NCBI RefSeq assembly: GCF_004015795.1
Contig: NZ_ML137218.1
Span: 297,548 to 361,547, forward strand
DNA from: Falsirhodobacter deserti
GTDB taxonomy: Bacteria > Pseudomonadota > Alphaproteobacteria > Rhodobacterales > Rhodobacteraceae
Reading direction: 5' to 3'
DNA length: 64,000 nucleotides
The notes below the pieces were generated by a model that saw only the letters and a list, made by a program, of their open reading frames with translations, had not been told where the DNA came from and did not search any database. The position numbers and the translations under genes were made by a program. Positions 35,037 through 44,240 of this stretch are shown here, piece by piece. Position 1 is the first letter of the stretch; each line of letters opens with the position of its first letter.

Positions 35037-35950
35037 TCCACGAACGCCTCTGCCTGACGGCGGCGGCCAAGAAGGAAGGCATCGGCCACGAGTTGCAGCG
35101 GGGCAAGATCCACGTCGGATTCGCCGCGACGGATCAGGTCGGCGAAGCGGGCATAAAGGCGGCGGTATTCGCGGTCGGGTTCGGCGACCCGTTCCTCGCC
35201 ATCCAGATGCAGGCGGCTTCCGCCATGGGAAAGACGCAGGGTGCCGCCATCGGTTGCCACTTCGATATCCCATGTCTGCCGGCCCGTCTGGCGCCAGTCG
35301 AACTGCGCGATGGCGGGAATGCCGTCCATTTCCATCACCACATGCGCGGCGATGGGCGCATCGCGGTTGGCCGGGAAGGACAGATCTGCCGCCGTCACCA
35401 TCAGAGGGGCGGGCAGGATGTGCGTTGCGATGGACAGGGCGTTGATGCCGGGATCGAACACGCCAAGGCCGCCCGGCTGCCAGATCCATTCCTGGCCCGG
35501 GTGCCACTGGCGCACGTCTTCCTTCCAGATGATGCGGATGTCGCGGATGCGGCGGGTGGCCAGCCATTCGCGCGCAGCCTCCACCCCCGCCGCCTCGCGG
35601 GAGTGCCACGTGGCGAACAGCGTCAGGCCCGCCTTGCGGGCGCGGGCGGCAAGGGCGGTGACTTCGGCCACCGTGGCACCGGGCGGCTTTTCAAGCATCA
35701 CATGCTTGCCCGCCGCCAGCGCGGACTTGGCAAGCGCGTATCGCCCCTGCGGCGGAGTGCAAAGGGTGACCGCCTCCACCGCTTGGGCCGCCAGAAGGTC
35801 GTGCAGGCCGGTGAAGGAAGGCAGGTCCGGATGGCGGTCATGGCGGCTGGCGATGGCGGCCAGTTCCAGCCCTTCGGTTTCGGCGATTGCAGGCAAATGC
35901 TGATCCCGCGCGATCTTGCCAAGGCCCACAAGGGCCAGCTTGATGGTCAT
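35033..35950 (-). CDS. Gfo/Idh/MocA oxidoreductase, probable D-galactose 1-dehydrogenase
   Basis: The 305-aa NAD(P)-dependent enzyme has an N-terminal Rossmann domain (KLALVGLGKIARDQHLPAI), the GKHVMLEKPPG motif with the family's catalytic lysine, and WIWQPGGLGVFDPGINAL. In Azospirillum and rhizobia this type oxidises D-galactose (and L-arabinose) to the lactone, the first step of the De Ley-Doudoroff route. Its place beside galM and opposite dgoKA supports that role here. The enzyme product needs a lactonase or spontaneous opening; no lactonase gene is present nearby. Confidence 0.82.
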   Translation of the reverse strand: MTIKLALVGLGKIARDQHLPAIAETEGLELAAIASRHDRHPDLPSFTGLHDLLAAQAVEAVTLCTPPQGRYALAKSALAAGKHVMLEKPPGATVAEVTALAARARKAGLTLFATWHSREAAGVEAAREWLATRRIRDIRIIWKEDVRQWHPGQEWIWQPGGLGVFDPGINALSIATHILPAPLMVTAADLSFPANRDAPIAAHVVMEMDGIPAIAQFDWRQTGRQTWDIEVATDGGTLRLSHGGSRLHLDGEERVAEPDREYRRLYARFADLIRRGESDVDLAPLQLVADAFLLGRRRQAEAFVE

Positions 35951-36024
35951 GTCGGTTCTCCCCTCCCGTGCCCGAAGGTCATCGGGCAGAAAGAAGGTTC
36001 ACCAAAGCTGCGGCCAAGGCAAGC

Positions 36025-36900
36025 TCAGACCCACTGGCCCGGCTCCAGCAGGCCAAGATCCATCAACTGCTGCGAATCCCAGCGGAACAGCTCGGAATAA
36101 TGCCAGCGGAAGTTCTTCACGTCGTTGCGTGATCCGGGATTGGTGCGCAGGGCCTTTGCCGCACGGAAAGAACAGATGGCCGTGGTGGCATTGTGATGCC
36201 ACGGGCAGGAATAGGTGTTGTATTCTTCATCGTTGAAAGTGAAGTCCGGACGCATCTGCAAGCCCTGCTTGGCAAGGAACAACCCGATCCGGTCGATGCG
36301 GCGGCAATCGGCGGGAACATGCTCTTCGAACCGCCAGCGGATGCCGCCGAAGAAATCCAGTTGCCGGTCCTTCGGGTGACCGTGATTTGCCGGATCGGGA
36401 CGTGCAAGCGCGTAATATCCCGCGCGGTCCAGATAAGGTTCCGCCAGGCAAACGCCCTGAGGATATGCCTCCAGATTGCCGGCATAAAGGTCAACGACAT
36501 AGCTGAGGAAGGCATGCCGCCGTTCTTCCACGTGGAACGCGATCAATTCGCGCACGTCGCGCGATTCGCAGAAGGGGAAGAACAGGTATTCGCCATTGAA
36601 GCAGTAGTGGAACCAGACGCCGGGCGAGGTGGCGATCAGGCGGTTCATCGCCTCGGGCATCGCGTTTTCGGCATGAACGTCGTGCGTCACGCGGTGGATC
36701 GCGGCCTCGTCCTCGGGCGGGACCTCGATCTCGTCATGTGTCAGAAGCAGGACGCAGGGAAAGCCGATCTTGCGGGCATGGGCAAGGCTTGATCCGATTT
36801 CCACCTCATCTTCGGCCATGATGACCGCAACGGGGCCCTTCCTGATCACGCCCGCGCCAATCACCTCGTTCAGATTGCGGTATCGCATCAGTTCATCCAT
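36025..36900 (-). CDS. Conserved hypothetical protein (possible glycosyltransferase-like fold)
   Basis: The 291-aa product is not recognised with confidence. The start MDELMRYRNLNEV (36900) is preferred over a TTG three codons upstream. The N-terminal part (VIRKGPVAVIMAEDEVEIGSSLAHARKIGF, then VLLLTHDEIEVPPED) resembles the Rossmann-like opening of GT-A enzymes that respond to an acceptor, and FHYCFNGEYLFFPFCESR and YSCPWHHNATTAICSFRAAK look conserved. No signal peptide or membrane helix is present. It lies between the galactose cluster and miaB, reading away from miaB, without an obvious partner. Confidence 0.55.
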   Translation of the reverse strand: MDELMRYRNLNEVIGAGVIRKGPVAVIMAEDEVEIGSSLAHARKIGFPCVLLLTHDEIEVPPEDEAAIHRVTHDVHAENAMPEAMNRLIATSPGVWFHYCFNGEYLFFPFCESRDVRELIAFHVEERRHAFLSYVVDLYAGNLEAYPQGVCLAEPYLDRAGYYALARPDPANHGHPKDRQLDFFGGIRWRFEEHVPADCRRIDRIGLFLAKQGLQMRPDFTFNDEEYNTYSCPWHHNATTAICSFRAAKALRTNPGSRNDVKNFRWHYSELFRWDSQQLMDLGLLEPGQWV

Positions 36901-37012
36901 CGCAGCCAACCGCCGCCAGATGAAGGCACCTCACGTCTCAGGGCAAGAGGTTCGATTGCCCCCCGCGGCAATTTTCGTATAGAAGGGAGGCCGTTCCCGG
37001 GGGAAAGCGATC

Positions 37013-38308
37013 ATGTCCGACGTCAAGAAACTGTTCATCAAGACCTATGGCTGCCAGATGAACGTCTATGACAGCGAACGCATGGCTGAAGCCATGGGCG
37101 GGCAGGGCTATGTCCTGACCGATACCGCCGAAGATGCCGACATGGTGCTGCTGAACACCTGCCACATCCGTGAAAAGGCGTCCGAAAAGCTGTATTCCGA
37201 TCTTGGCCGCCTGCGCCCGCTGAAAACGGCGAAGCCGGATCTGAAGATCGGCGTGGCGGGCTGCGTCGCACAGGCGGAAGGGCAGGAGATCATCCGCCGG
37301 ATGCCGCTGGTCGATCTGGTCGTGGGGCCGCAAACCTATCATCGCCTGCCCGAAATGGTGGCGGGAACTGCCCCGGCCGTGAATACCGAGTTTCCGGCCG
37401 AGGATAAGTTCGACCACCTGCCCAAGCGGAAGGCCTTGCGCGGCCCGACCGCCTTCCTGACGGTGCAGGAAGGCTGCGACAAGTTCTGCGCCTTCTGCGT
37501 GGTGCCCTATACCCGCGGGGCGGAGGTGAGCCGCTCGCCGCAGCGTCTTCTGGCCGAGGCGCGCGATCTGGTCGAACGCGGTGTCCGCGAGATCACGCTG
37601 CTGGGCCAGAACGTCAACGCCTATCACGGGGATGACTGGACGCTGGCGAAACTGGTGCGGGAACTGGCCCGGATCGACGGGTTGGAGCGTATCCGCTATA
37701 CCACCAGCCATCCCAACGACATGGATGACGAGCTGATCGCCGCACATGGAGAGGAGGGCAAGCTGATGCCCTATCTGCACCTTCCCGTGCAGTCGGGGTC
37801 CGACCGCATCCTGAAGGCGATGAACCGCAAGCACACTGCCGAAGCCTATATCCGCCTGATCGAGCGTATTCGCGCCGCCCGTCCCGATCTGGTCCTGTCA
37901 TCGGACTTCATCGTGGCCTTTCCGGGGGAAACCGATGTCGACCACCAGGCAACGATGGACCTGATCCGTGAGGTTCATTACGGATCGGCCTTCAGCTTCA
38001 AGTATTCCGCCCGCCCCGGCACCCCCGCCGCCGAAAAGCCGGAGCTTCCGGCCGCTATCGCCGATTCCCGCCTGCAGGAGCTTCAGGCCCTGATCACTGG
38101 GCAGCAGCGCGAAACGCAGGAAGCGATGGTGGGTCGCGAGGTGGGCGTTCTTTATGAAAAGCCCGGCCGCCTGCCGGGCCAGATGGTTGGTAAATCCGAC
38201 CATCTGCATGCCGTGCATGTGGCCGATCCCGCAGGCAAGGCGGGTGACCTGGTGCGCGTGCGCATCACCGCCAGTTCCACCAATTCGCTTTCCGCAGAAC
38301 GGATCTGA
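37013..38308 (+). CDS. miaB: tRNA-2-methylthio-N6-dimethylallyladenosine synthase MiaB
   Basis: The 431-aa radical-SAM methylthiotransferase modifies A37 of tRNAs reading UNN codons. The N-terminal UPF0004 domain has three cluster cysteines (TYGCQMN, NTCHIRE, AGCVAQ). The radical SAM domain carries CDKFCAFC (C-x3-C-x2-C), and a C-terminal TRAM domain is present ([19 protein letters not shown]). Length is normal for the family. It is followed by phoH, ybeY, corC-like and lnt, the miaB-ybeZ-ybeY-ybeX-lnt order known from many proteobacteria. Confidence 0.97.
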   Translation: MSDVKKLFIKTYGCQMNVYDSERMAEAMGGQGYVLTDTAEDADMVLLNTCHIREKASEKLYSDLGRLRPLKTAKPDLKIGVAGCVAQAEGQEIIRRMPLVDLVVGPQTYHRLPEMVAGTAPAVNTEFPAEDKFDHLPKRKALRGPTAFLTVQEGCDKFCAFCVVPYTRGAEVSRSPQRLLAEARDLVERGVREITLLGQNVNAYHGDDWTLAKLVRELARIDGLERIRYTTSHPNDMDDELIAAHGEEGKLMPYLHLPVQSGSDRILKAMNRKHTAEAYIRLIERIRAARPDLVLSSDFIVAFPGETDVDHQATMDLIREVHYGSAFSFKYSARPGTPAAEKPELPAAIADSRLQELQALITGQQRETQEAMVGREVGVLYEKPGRLPGQMVGKSDHLHAVHVADPAGKAGDLVRVRITASSTNSLSAERI

Positions 38309-38398
38309 CACGATCTTCTGCCGCCACCGCTCAAAATCCTTGCCTCGGGCGGGGCGGCCCCCCACATTCAGGATATAGCTTCACGCCTGAAGAAGGAG

Positions 38399-39415
38399 AT
38401 GTCCTTGGGCATCAGCGCGCTGACCCCCCCGAAACGCCCGGAAGATGCGATGGAAACCCTTCTGGAATTTCCCGACAACCGCCTTCTGATCGACCTTTGC
38501 GGCCAATATGACCGGCATCTGGCGCAGATCGAACAGCAGATGGGGGTCAATATCCTCCGACGTGGCAACCGCCTTGTGGTCATGGGCGAAAAAGCGGCGC
38601 GGGATCAGGCGGAGGCGGTCTTGCGCGGCCTTTACGCGCGGCTGGAATCGGGCCGCACGCTTGAGCTGGGCGATATCGAAGGCGCCATGCGGATGAGTGG
38701 AGGGGTCTTTGGCGACACGGTCGAGCAGATGGAGATGTTCCAGCCCGGCCAGTACGAGATCCGCACCCGCAAGAAACCGGTGGAGCCGCGGACCGAGGCG
38801 CAGAAGACCTATGTCGCCAACCTGTTCGATAACGAACTGGCCTTCGGCATCGGGCCTGCAGGCACCGGCAAAACCTATCTTGCCGTCGCTGTCGGCGTGA
38901 CCATGCTTCTGAGCGGCGTGGTGGAAAAGATCATCCTGTCGCGTCCTGCCGTGGAGGCGGGCGAGCGCCTCGGCTTCCTCCCCGGCGACATGAAGGAAAA
39001 GGTCGATCCCTACATGCAGCCGCTTTATGATGCGCTGAACGATTTCCTGCCGCAAAAGCAGCTTGCCAAGCTGATGGAGGAAAAACGGATCGAGATCGCG
39101 CCGCTGGCTTTCATGCGCGGGCGCACGCTGTCCAACGCCTTTGTGGTTCTGGATGAAGCGCAGAACGCCACGATCATGCAGATGAAGATGTTCCTGACGC
39201 GTCTGGGCGAAGGATCCCGCATGGTCATCACGGGCGATCGCACGCAGATCGACCTTCCGCGCGGCACGGCATCGGGCCTTCAGGATGCCGAGAAGATCCT
39301 GAAGAACGTGCGGGGTGTGTCGTTCAACTACTTCAATTCCAAGGACGTGGTGCGTCACCCGCTTGTGGCCCGCATCATCGAGGCCTATGAAGCCGCCGAT
39401 GGAACCGCTGGTTGA
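38399..39415 (+). CDS. ybeZ: PhoH-family ATPase (YbeZ)
   Basis: The 338-aa PhoH-like NTPase has an N-terminal KH-like part and a helicase-type ATPase with Walker A GPAGTGKTYL and Walker B FVVLDEAQNAT. YbeZ works with the RNase YbeY, encoded just downstream and overlapping, in rRNA maturation and ribosome quality control. The ATG at 38399 lies directly against the SD (AGAAGGAGATG), which is too close for normal initiation. The in-frame TTG at 38405, 7 nt from the SD, may be the true start. Confidence 0.93.
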   Translation: MSLGISALTPPKRPEDAMETLLEFPDNRLLIDLCGQYDRHLAQIEQQMGVNILRRGNRLVVMGEKAARDQAEAVLRGLYARLESGRTLELGDIEGAMRMSGGVFGDTVEQMEMFQPGQYEIRTRKKPVEPRTEAQKTYVANLFDNELAFGIGPAGTGKTYLAVAVGVTMLLSGVVEKIILSRPAVEAGERLGFLPGDMKEKVDPYMQPLYDALNDFLPQKQLAKLMEEKRIEIAPLAFMRGRTLSNAFVVLDEAQNATIMQMKMFLTRLGEGSRMVITGDRTQIDLPRGTASGLQDAEKILKNVRGVSFNYFNSKDVVRHPLVARIIEAYEAADGTAG

Positions 39416-39899
39416 TACCGTAATCGAAGACGACCGCTGGGAGGCTTTCGGCCTTCCGGTCCTTGCGACGCGCGCGGCGGAGGCAACTTTCGCCGCGCTT
39501 GGTGTTCATGGCGTCACCCTGGCCCTGATGGGCTGCGACGACGCCGAGATTGCCGAGCTTAATGCCCAGTTCCGCCAGAAGGGCAAGCCGACCAATGTGC
39601 TGTCATGGCCGTCCGAGGATCGTGCCGCCGGCGAGCCGGGCGGCCTGCCGGACCTTTCGGGCGGCGATGCCGATGACCCGGACGAACTTGGCGACATCGC
39701 CATCGCATGGGAAACCTGCATGGCCGAGGCAGCCGATCAGGGCAAGCGCCCCGAGGATCACGTGACCCATCTGGTCGTGCACGGAATCCTTCATCTTCTT
39801 GGATATGATCACGTGGATGATGCCGATGCCGAGGTGATGGAAGGCACCGAAACCCGGATTCTGGCCACGCTTGGCATCGCGGATCCCTACGCTGCGTGA
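39399..39899 (+). CDS. ybeY: Endoribonuclease YbeY (rRNA maturation)
   Basis: The 166-aa metal-dependent RNase has the zinc motif HLVVHGILHLLGYDH (H-x3-H-x5-H) near the C-terminus and the family's NVLSWPSE segment. It acts in 16S rRNA 3'-end processing. The start MEPLVDTVIEDDRW (39399) is chosen; it lies within the end of ybeZ, so the two are coupled. The alternative Met four codons upstream (39387) is possible. Between Ser and Gly in the middle (AGEPGGLPDLSGGDADDPDE) it has an acidic insert. Confidence 0.94.
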   Translation: MEPLVDTVIEDDRWEAFGLPVLATRAAEATFAALGVHGVTLALMGCDDAEIAELNAQFRQKGKPTNVLSWPSEDRAAGEPGGLPDLSGGDADDPDELGDIAIAWETCMAEAADQGKRPEDHVTHLVVHGILHLLGYDHVDDADAEVMEGTETRILATLGIADPYAA

Positions 39900-40004
39900 C
39901 GCCGTTGCGTCGGGCAGCCTCAAGGCATCTTGTCAGCGGCCATGCCCATACCCCATATTGTCGGTGGCGCCCATTCAAGGGCGTTGCATCCGACAGAAGG
40001 ACAA

Positions 40005-40901
40005 ATGGGAAGTAGCATCGACGGCTCTCCTGCGGCGCAAGGCGCGCAGGACACCGCAGAGGACGGGCAGCGATACGATATCGCTGATCATCACGACGAC
40101 ACCGAACGGGACAATCGCGGCTTTTTCGGCCGCCTGTTCGGCGCTTTTGCGCAGGCGGACGATCGGGAAGACGACGTGCCCGCACCCGCGCAGGACCATC
40201 ACGGCATCGCCAACCTTCGTCGCCTGCGGGTGGAAGACGTGGCCGTGCCCAAGGCCGAGATAAAGGCCGTATCCATCGACATCGGGCTGAAAGACCTCGT
40301 GGCCATCTTCCGCGAGGAGGGATATTCCCGCCTTCCGGTTTACAAGGACACGCTGGACAACCCGCTGGGGATGATCCTGCTGAAGGATCTGGCGCTCCGC
40401 TATGACTTCACGTCAAGCGAACCGTTCGACCTTCGCCCGCTGCTGCGGCCGATCATGTTCGCGCCGCCATCGATGACGGCGGCGATGTTGCTGCAGAAGA
40501 TGCAGCGCGAACGGGTCCACCTTGCGCTGGTGATCGATGAATATGGCGGCGTGGACGGCCTTGTCACGATCGAGGACCTGATCGAAACCATCATCGGCGA
40601 GATCGACGATGAACACGACGAGGTTGCCGGCGCCCTTTGGGTGCGGGACAAGCAGGGCAACTTCATCGTCCAATCCCGCGCCTCGCTGAACGAGTTCGAG
40701 AAGGCCACGGGGCTGGAGCTTCGCCGCGAGGATGAGGACGAGGATGTCGATACCATCGGCGGCCTGATCTTCGTGCGCGCCGGTCGCGTTCCCCGGAAGG
40801 GCGAGGTGGTGGAGCACGAATCGGGTGCGCGCTTCGAGGTGCTGGACGGCGACCCTCGCCGCATCAAGCGTCTGCGCGTCCTTCTGCCGGAACCGGCTTG
40901 A
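40005..40901 (+). CDS. CorC/HlyC-family CBS-domain protein (YbeX-like)
   Basis: The 298-aa protein has two CBS domains (about residues 65-185; LPVYKDTLDNPLGMILLKDL and LALVIDEYGGVDGLVTIEDLIE) and the C-terminal CorC_HlyC transporter-associated domain (about 205-290). It lacks the DUF21 membrane part and so is a soluble YbeX/CorC type, linked to magnesium homeostasis and ribosome function. The first 60 residues are charged and probably disordered. The ATG at 40005 has GAAGGA upstream. It follows ybeY and precedes lnt as in the enteric gene order. Confidence 0.88.
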   Translation: MGSSIDGSPAAQGAQDTAEDGQRYDIADHHDDTERDNRGFFGRLFGAFAQADDREDDVPAPAQDHHGIANLRRLRVEDVAVPKAEIKAVSIDIGLKDLVAIFREEGYSRLPVYKDTLDNPLGMILLKDLALRYDFTSSEPFDLRPLLRPIMFAPPSMTAAMLLQKMQRERVHLALVIDEYGGVDGLVTIEDLIETIIGEIDDEHDEVAGALWVRDKQGNFIVQSRASLNEFEKATGLELRREDEDEDVDTIGGLIFVRAGRVPRKGEVVEHESGARFEVLDGDPRRIKRLRVLLPEPA

Positions 40902-40953
40902 CGGGCTGCCGGCCGGGAGCCACAACCTGCGCGTCTGGTGACGGAGGCATTTG

Positions 40954-42414
40954 ATGTGGCGTTTCCCCGGCTGGCCGCGCATGGGCGCGGCCTTCGGTCT
41001 TGGGGCGGTTATGGCGTTGGGGCAGGCGCCGATCGGCTTCTGGTGGCTGACGCTTGCCGGCTTTGCCGCGCTTTGCGTTCTGTTGCAGCGGGCAACGGGA
41101 TGGAAGGCAGCAGCATGGACGGGCCTTTTCGCTGGCGCGGGATATTTCGCACTGGCGCTGAACTGGATCATCGAACCCTTTCTGGTTGATCCCGTCACCT
41201 ATGGCTGGATGGCGCCCTTTGCTGTCATTCTCATCTCGTTCGGGCTTGCGCTGTTCTGGGCACTTGCGGCTGGCGTTTCCACGCTTTTGCCGACAGGGCG
41301 CCGGGCAATCGGGTTTGCCGTATTCCTGACACTCGCAGAATTCCTGCGCGGGCATGTGCTGACGGGGTTTCCGTGGGCGCTTCCGGGGCATGTCTGGGCC
41401 GGGTGGGCGCCGTCGCAACTGGCCGCCTGGATCGGGCCAAACGGGCTGACGCTTTTAACCCTTCTGCTGGCGGCGCTGCCGGTGGCGTGGCGATGGAAGG
41501 GCGCTGTCGTGTCGGCGCTGGCGCTGATTGCGGCTTTCGGTGCGGGATGGTGGCGGCTGGACCAGCCGGAGCCCCCTGACACGGATCACATTGTCCGCAT
41601 CATCCAACCCAATGCAGCCCAAGCAATGAAATGGGATCCCGATCGCGCCGCCATGCTGTTCCAGCGCGCGCTGGAGTTGAGCGCCGCACCCGGCCCCAAG
41701 GATATCGTGATCTGGCCCGAAACCTCGGTTCCGTACCTGCTGGACGATCACGTGACCGAAAGCATCGCCGCAGCGTCCGGTGTGCCCGCCGCCGTTGGTG
41801 TTCAGCGGACAGAGGGCGCGCGCGCCTTCAACTCGCTTGCCGTGGTGCAGCCGGATGGCAGCATCAGCGACATCTATGACAAGCACCACCTTGTGCCATT
41901 CGGGGAATACATGCCCTTAGGCGATCTGCTGGCGCGGGTCGGCATTTCGGCTTTCGCGGCGCAGGTGGGCAACGGGTATTCGGCGGGGCCGGGGGCAAGG
42001 GTTCTGGACATGGCCGCCCTTGGCCGCGCCCTGCCGCTGATCTGTTACGAGGCCGTGTTCCCCCAGGATCTGGTGGTGGCCGAACGTCCGGACTGGCTGC
42101 TGCAGATCACCAATGATGCGTGGTTCGGCACGCTGACCGGCCCCTACCAGCATCTTTCACAGGCGCGCCTGCGCGCGATCGAACAAGGATTGCCGCTTGT
42201 GCGGGCTGCAAATACGGGCGTTTCGGGGATGGTGGATGCCAAGGGCCGCATCCGCCAAAGCCTGCCTTTGGGCCAGATGGGCCATCTGGATGCCGCGCTG
42301 CCCGCACCCTTGCCGCCGACGCCATATTCACGTTTCGGCGATTGGCCCGTTCTGGCCGTTCTGGTGCTTCTGGCTGCCCTTCTGGCGGGGCTGCGCCGGA
42401 AAAGCGCCGGTTGA
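40954..42414 (+). CDS. lnt: Apolipoprotein N-acyltransferase Lnt
   Basis: The 486-aa inner-membrane enzyme adds the third acyl chain to the N-terminal cysteine of lipoproteins. Seven to eight hydrophobic segments precede and follow a periplasmic nitrilase-like domain. The catalytic triad is visible as Glu in IWPETSVPYL, Lys in DKHHLVPFGEY and Cys in LICYEAVFP. The ATG at 40954 follows ACGGAGG; an in-frame TTG codon lies just before it. It is the last gene of the miaB-ybeZ-ybeY-corC-lnt run and is followed by the metK leader. Confidence 0.96.
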   Translation: MWRFPGWPRMGAAFGLGAVMALGQAPIGFWWLTLAGFAALCVLLQRATGWKAAAWTGLFAGAGYFALALNWIIEPFLVDPVTYGWMAPFAVILISFGLALFWALAAGVSTLLPTGRRAIGFAVFLTLAEFLRGHVLTGFPWALPGHVWAGWAPSQLAAWIGPNGLTLLTLLLAALPVAWRWKGAVVSALALIAAFGAGWWRLDQPEPPDTDHIVRIIQPNAAQAMKWDPDRAAMLFQRALELSAAPGPKDIVIWPETSVPYLLDDHVTESIAAASGVPAAVGVQRTEGARAFNSLAVVQPDGSISDIYDKHHLVPFGEYMPLGDLLARVGISAFAAQVGNGYSAGPGARVLDMAALGRALPLICYEAVFPQDLVVAERPDWLLQITNDAWFGTLTGPYQHLSQARLRAIEQGLPLVRAANTGVSGMVDAKGRIRQSLPLGQMGHLDAALPAPLPPTPYSRFGDWPVLAVLVLLAALLAGLRRKSAG

Positions 42415-42448
42415 CCCTGTTCCCGCTGCAGAGTAGCGATACGACATA

Positions 42449-42498
42449 GAACCGTCACAACGGCTTCCTGGCGTGACGGGGATACCCAACGGAGCAAT
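42449..42498 (+). ncRNA. SAM/SAH-type riboswitch in the metK leader
   Basis: The leader contains GTCACAACGGCTTCCTGGCG (42454-42473) followed by TGAC closing a stem with GTCA, and then GGAGCA at 42491-42496. This is the compact consensus of the SAM/SAH riboswitch described upstream of metK in Rhodobacterales. GGAGCA pairs into a pseudoknot and also holds the SD, so ligand binding would block metK translation. The spacer between stem and GGAGCA (GGGATACCCAAC) is longer than in minimal examples and forms a small GGG-CCC hairpin. Confidence 0.88.
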
Positions 42499-42505
42499 TT
42501 TTCCA

Positions 42506-43672
42506 ATGTCGCGCAAGAACTACATCTTCACCTCTGAATCGGTTTCGGAGGGGCATCCGGACAAGGTCTGCGATCGCATCTCGGACGCGATCCTTGACGC
42601 TTTTCTGGCTGAAGAGCCGAATGCACGGGTGGCCTGCGAAGCTTTCGCCACGACCAACCAGGTTGTCGTCGGCGGCGAGGTGGGGCTGAGCGATCAGGGC
42701 CGCCTGCATGAACATCTGGGCCGGATCGACGGTATCGTGCGCGACTGCGTGAAGGATATCGGCTACGAACAGGACAAGTTCCACTGGAACAGCATCAATG
42801 TGCTGAACCTGCTGCACCCCCAGTCGGCCCATATCAGCCAGGGCGTGGACAAGGATGGTGCAGGCGATCAGGGCATCATGTTCGGCTTTGCCGTCGATGA
42901 GACGCCCGACCTGATGCCCGCCCCCATCCACTATGCCCACGCGATCCTTCGCCGTCTGGCCGACGCGCGCAAGTCGGGGGCTGAACCCACGCTGGGGCCG
43001 GATGCGAAATCGCAGATTTCCCTTCGGTATGAAAACGGCAAGCCGGTGGAGGTGACCTCCATCGTGCTGTCCACCCAGCACCGTGACCTGTCCCAGACGT
43101 CAGCCGATATCCGCGCCATCGTTGAACCCTATATCCGCGAAACGCTGCCCGAAGGCTGGCTGACCGCGAACACCGAATGGTGGGTAAATCCGACCGGCAC
43201 TTTCGTGATCGGCGGGCCGGATGGCGATGCGGGCCTGACCGGCCGCAAGATCATCGTGGACACCTATGGCGGTGCGGCCCCGCATGGCGGCGGCGCATTT
43301 TCGGGTAAGGATCCGACCAAGGTGGACCGTTCGGCCGCCTATGCCGCGCGATACCTGGCCAAGAACATCGTGGCGGCCGGGATGGCGAAGAAGTGCACCA
43401 TCCAGATTTCCTATGCCATCGGCGTTGCAAAACCGCTTTCGGTCTATGTCGACACGCATGGCACGGGCGAGGTGGATGCCGCCGGGATCGAACGTGCGAT
43501 CCCGAAGGTCATGGACCTGTCGCCCCGCGGCATCCGCGAGCATCTGAGCCTGAACCGTCCCATCTATGCGCGCACGGCGGCTTACGGCCATTTCGGTCGC
43601 GCGCCCGAAGCCGATGGCGGCTTCAGCTGGGAACGTCTTGATCTGGCCGAGGCGCTGAAAAGCGCCGTGTAA
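42506..43672 (+). CDS. metK: S-adenosylmethionine synthetase
   Basis: The 388-aa enzyme makes SAM from methionine and ATP. It shows the family motifs [29 protein letters not shown] and [20 protein letters not shown]. The ATG at 42506 ([12 protein letters not shown]) is 9 nt after the riboswitch's GGAGCA. Upstream in-frame starts would lie inside the riboswitch and are rejected. Expression is probably controlled at translation by SAM or SAH through the leader. Confidence 0.97.
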   Translation: MSRKNYIFTSESVSEGHPDKVCDRISDAILDAFLAEEPNARVACEAFATTNQVVVGGEVGLSDQGRLHEHLGRIDGIVRDCVKDIGYEQDKFHWNSINVLNLLHPQSAHISQGVDKDGAGDQGIMFGFAVDETPDLMPAPIHYAHAILRRLADARKSGAEPTLGPDAKSQISLRYENGKPVEVTSIVLSTQHRDLSQTSADIRAIVEPYIRETLPEGWLTANTEWWVNPTGTFVIGGPDGDAGLTGRKIIVDTYGGAAPHGGGAFSGKDPTKVDRSAAYAARYLAKNIVAAGMAKKCTIQISYAIGVAKPLSVYVDTHGTGEVDAAGIERAIPKVMDLSPRGIREHLSLNRPIYARTAAYGHFGRAPEADGGFSWERLDLAEALKSAV

Positions 43673-43680
43673 GGCCCTGC

Positions 43681-43704
43681 CGCCATCCCGGTTTCGGGGT
43701 GGCG
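43681..43704 (+). terminator. Hairpin after metK
   Basis: CGCCATCCC and GGGGTGGCG form a 9-bp stem (one G-U pair) 8 bp after the metK stop. There is no T-run after it, so it may be a weak terminator or an RNA 3'-end protector. Confidence 0.35.
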
Positions 43705-43726
43705 TTCACCTGCCAACGGGGACTGC

Positions 43727-44206
43727 ATGACCCTTTCAGACCTGATCCGGCCCGAAGGGCTGCTTCTTGACATCGAGGTGGCGGACAAGCCGGCACTTCT
43801 GGATCTTCTGGCAGAACACGCGGCCCGGCTTTGGGGGGTGGACAAGGGCAAGGCGCTGTCCAAGCTGACCAAGCGCGAAGCCCTTGGGTCCACCGGCGTG
43901 GGGGGCGGCATCGCGCTTCCGCATGCGCCTTGTGCCAACCTTGATGCGCCGGCGTTGATCTTTGCGCGGCTGAAAACTCCGATCAGGTTTCAGGCGGTGG
44001 ATGAACGCAAGGTCGATCTGGTGCTGATGCTGCTGCTGCCGCAGGACAACCCGGCACAGCACCTTTCGGTCCTGTCGATGGCAGCGCGGGTGCTGCGTCA
44101 GGAAGACGTGGTGAAGGCCCTTCGTACATGCGATGCCGACGCCATCCCCTCGCTGTTGCAGCGTGCCGCCGTTGCCGCGGACCAAGAGAGGCGCGACGGC
44201 CTCTAG
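43727..44206 (+). CDS. ptsN: PTS IIA-type (PtsN-like) regulatory protein
   Basis: The 159-aa protein has the PTS EIIA type 2 fold (mannitol/fructose/nitrogen type). The phosphorylatable His lies in GIALPHAPC (about residue 66), in the family's usual place, with preceding [13 protein letters not shown]. Such PtsN/EIIA-Ntr proteins are regulators, not sugar transporters, in alphaproteobacteria. The gene is not near rpoN or HPr here but lies between metK and trmD, so assignment to PtsN rather than another EIIA paralog is by similarity only. Confidence 0.8.
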   Translation: MTLSDLIRPEGLLLDIEVADKPALLDLLAEHAARLWGVDKGKALSKLTKREALGSTGVGGGIALPHAPCANLDAPALIFARLKTPIRFQAVDERKVDLVLMLLLPQDNPAQHLSVLSMAARVLRQEDVVKALRTCDADAIPSLLQRAAVAADQERRDGL

Positions 44207-44240
44207 ACCGGCGCGGATTTCGCAGCTAGAGCCGGTTGCC

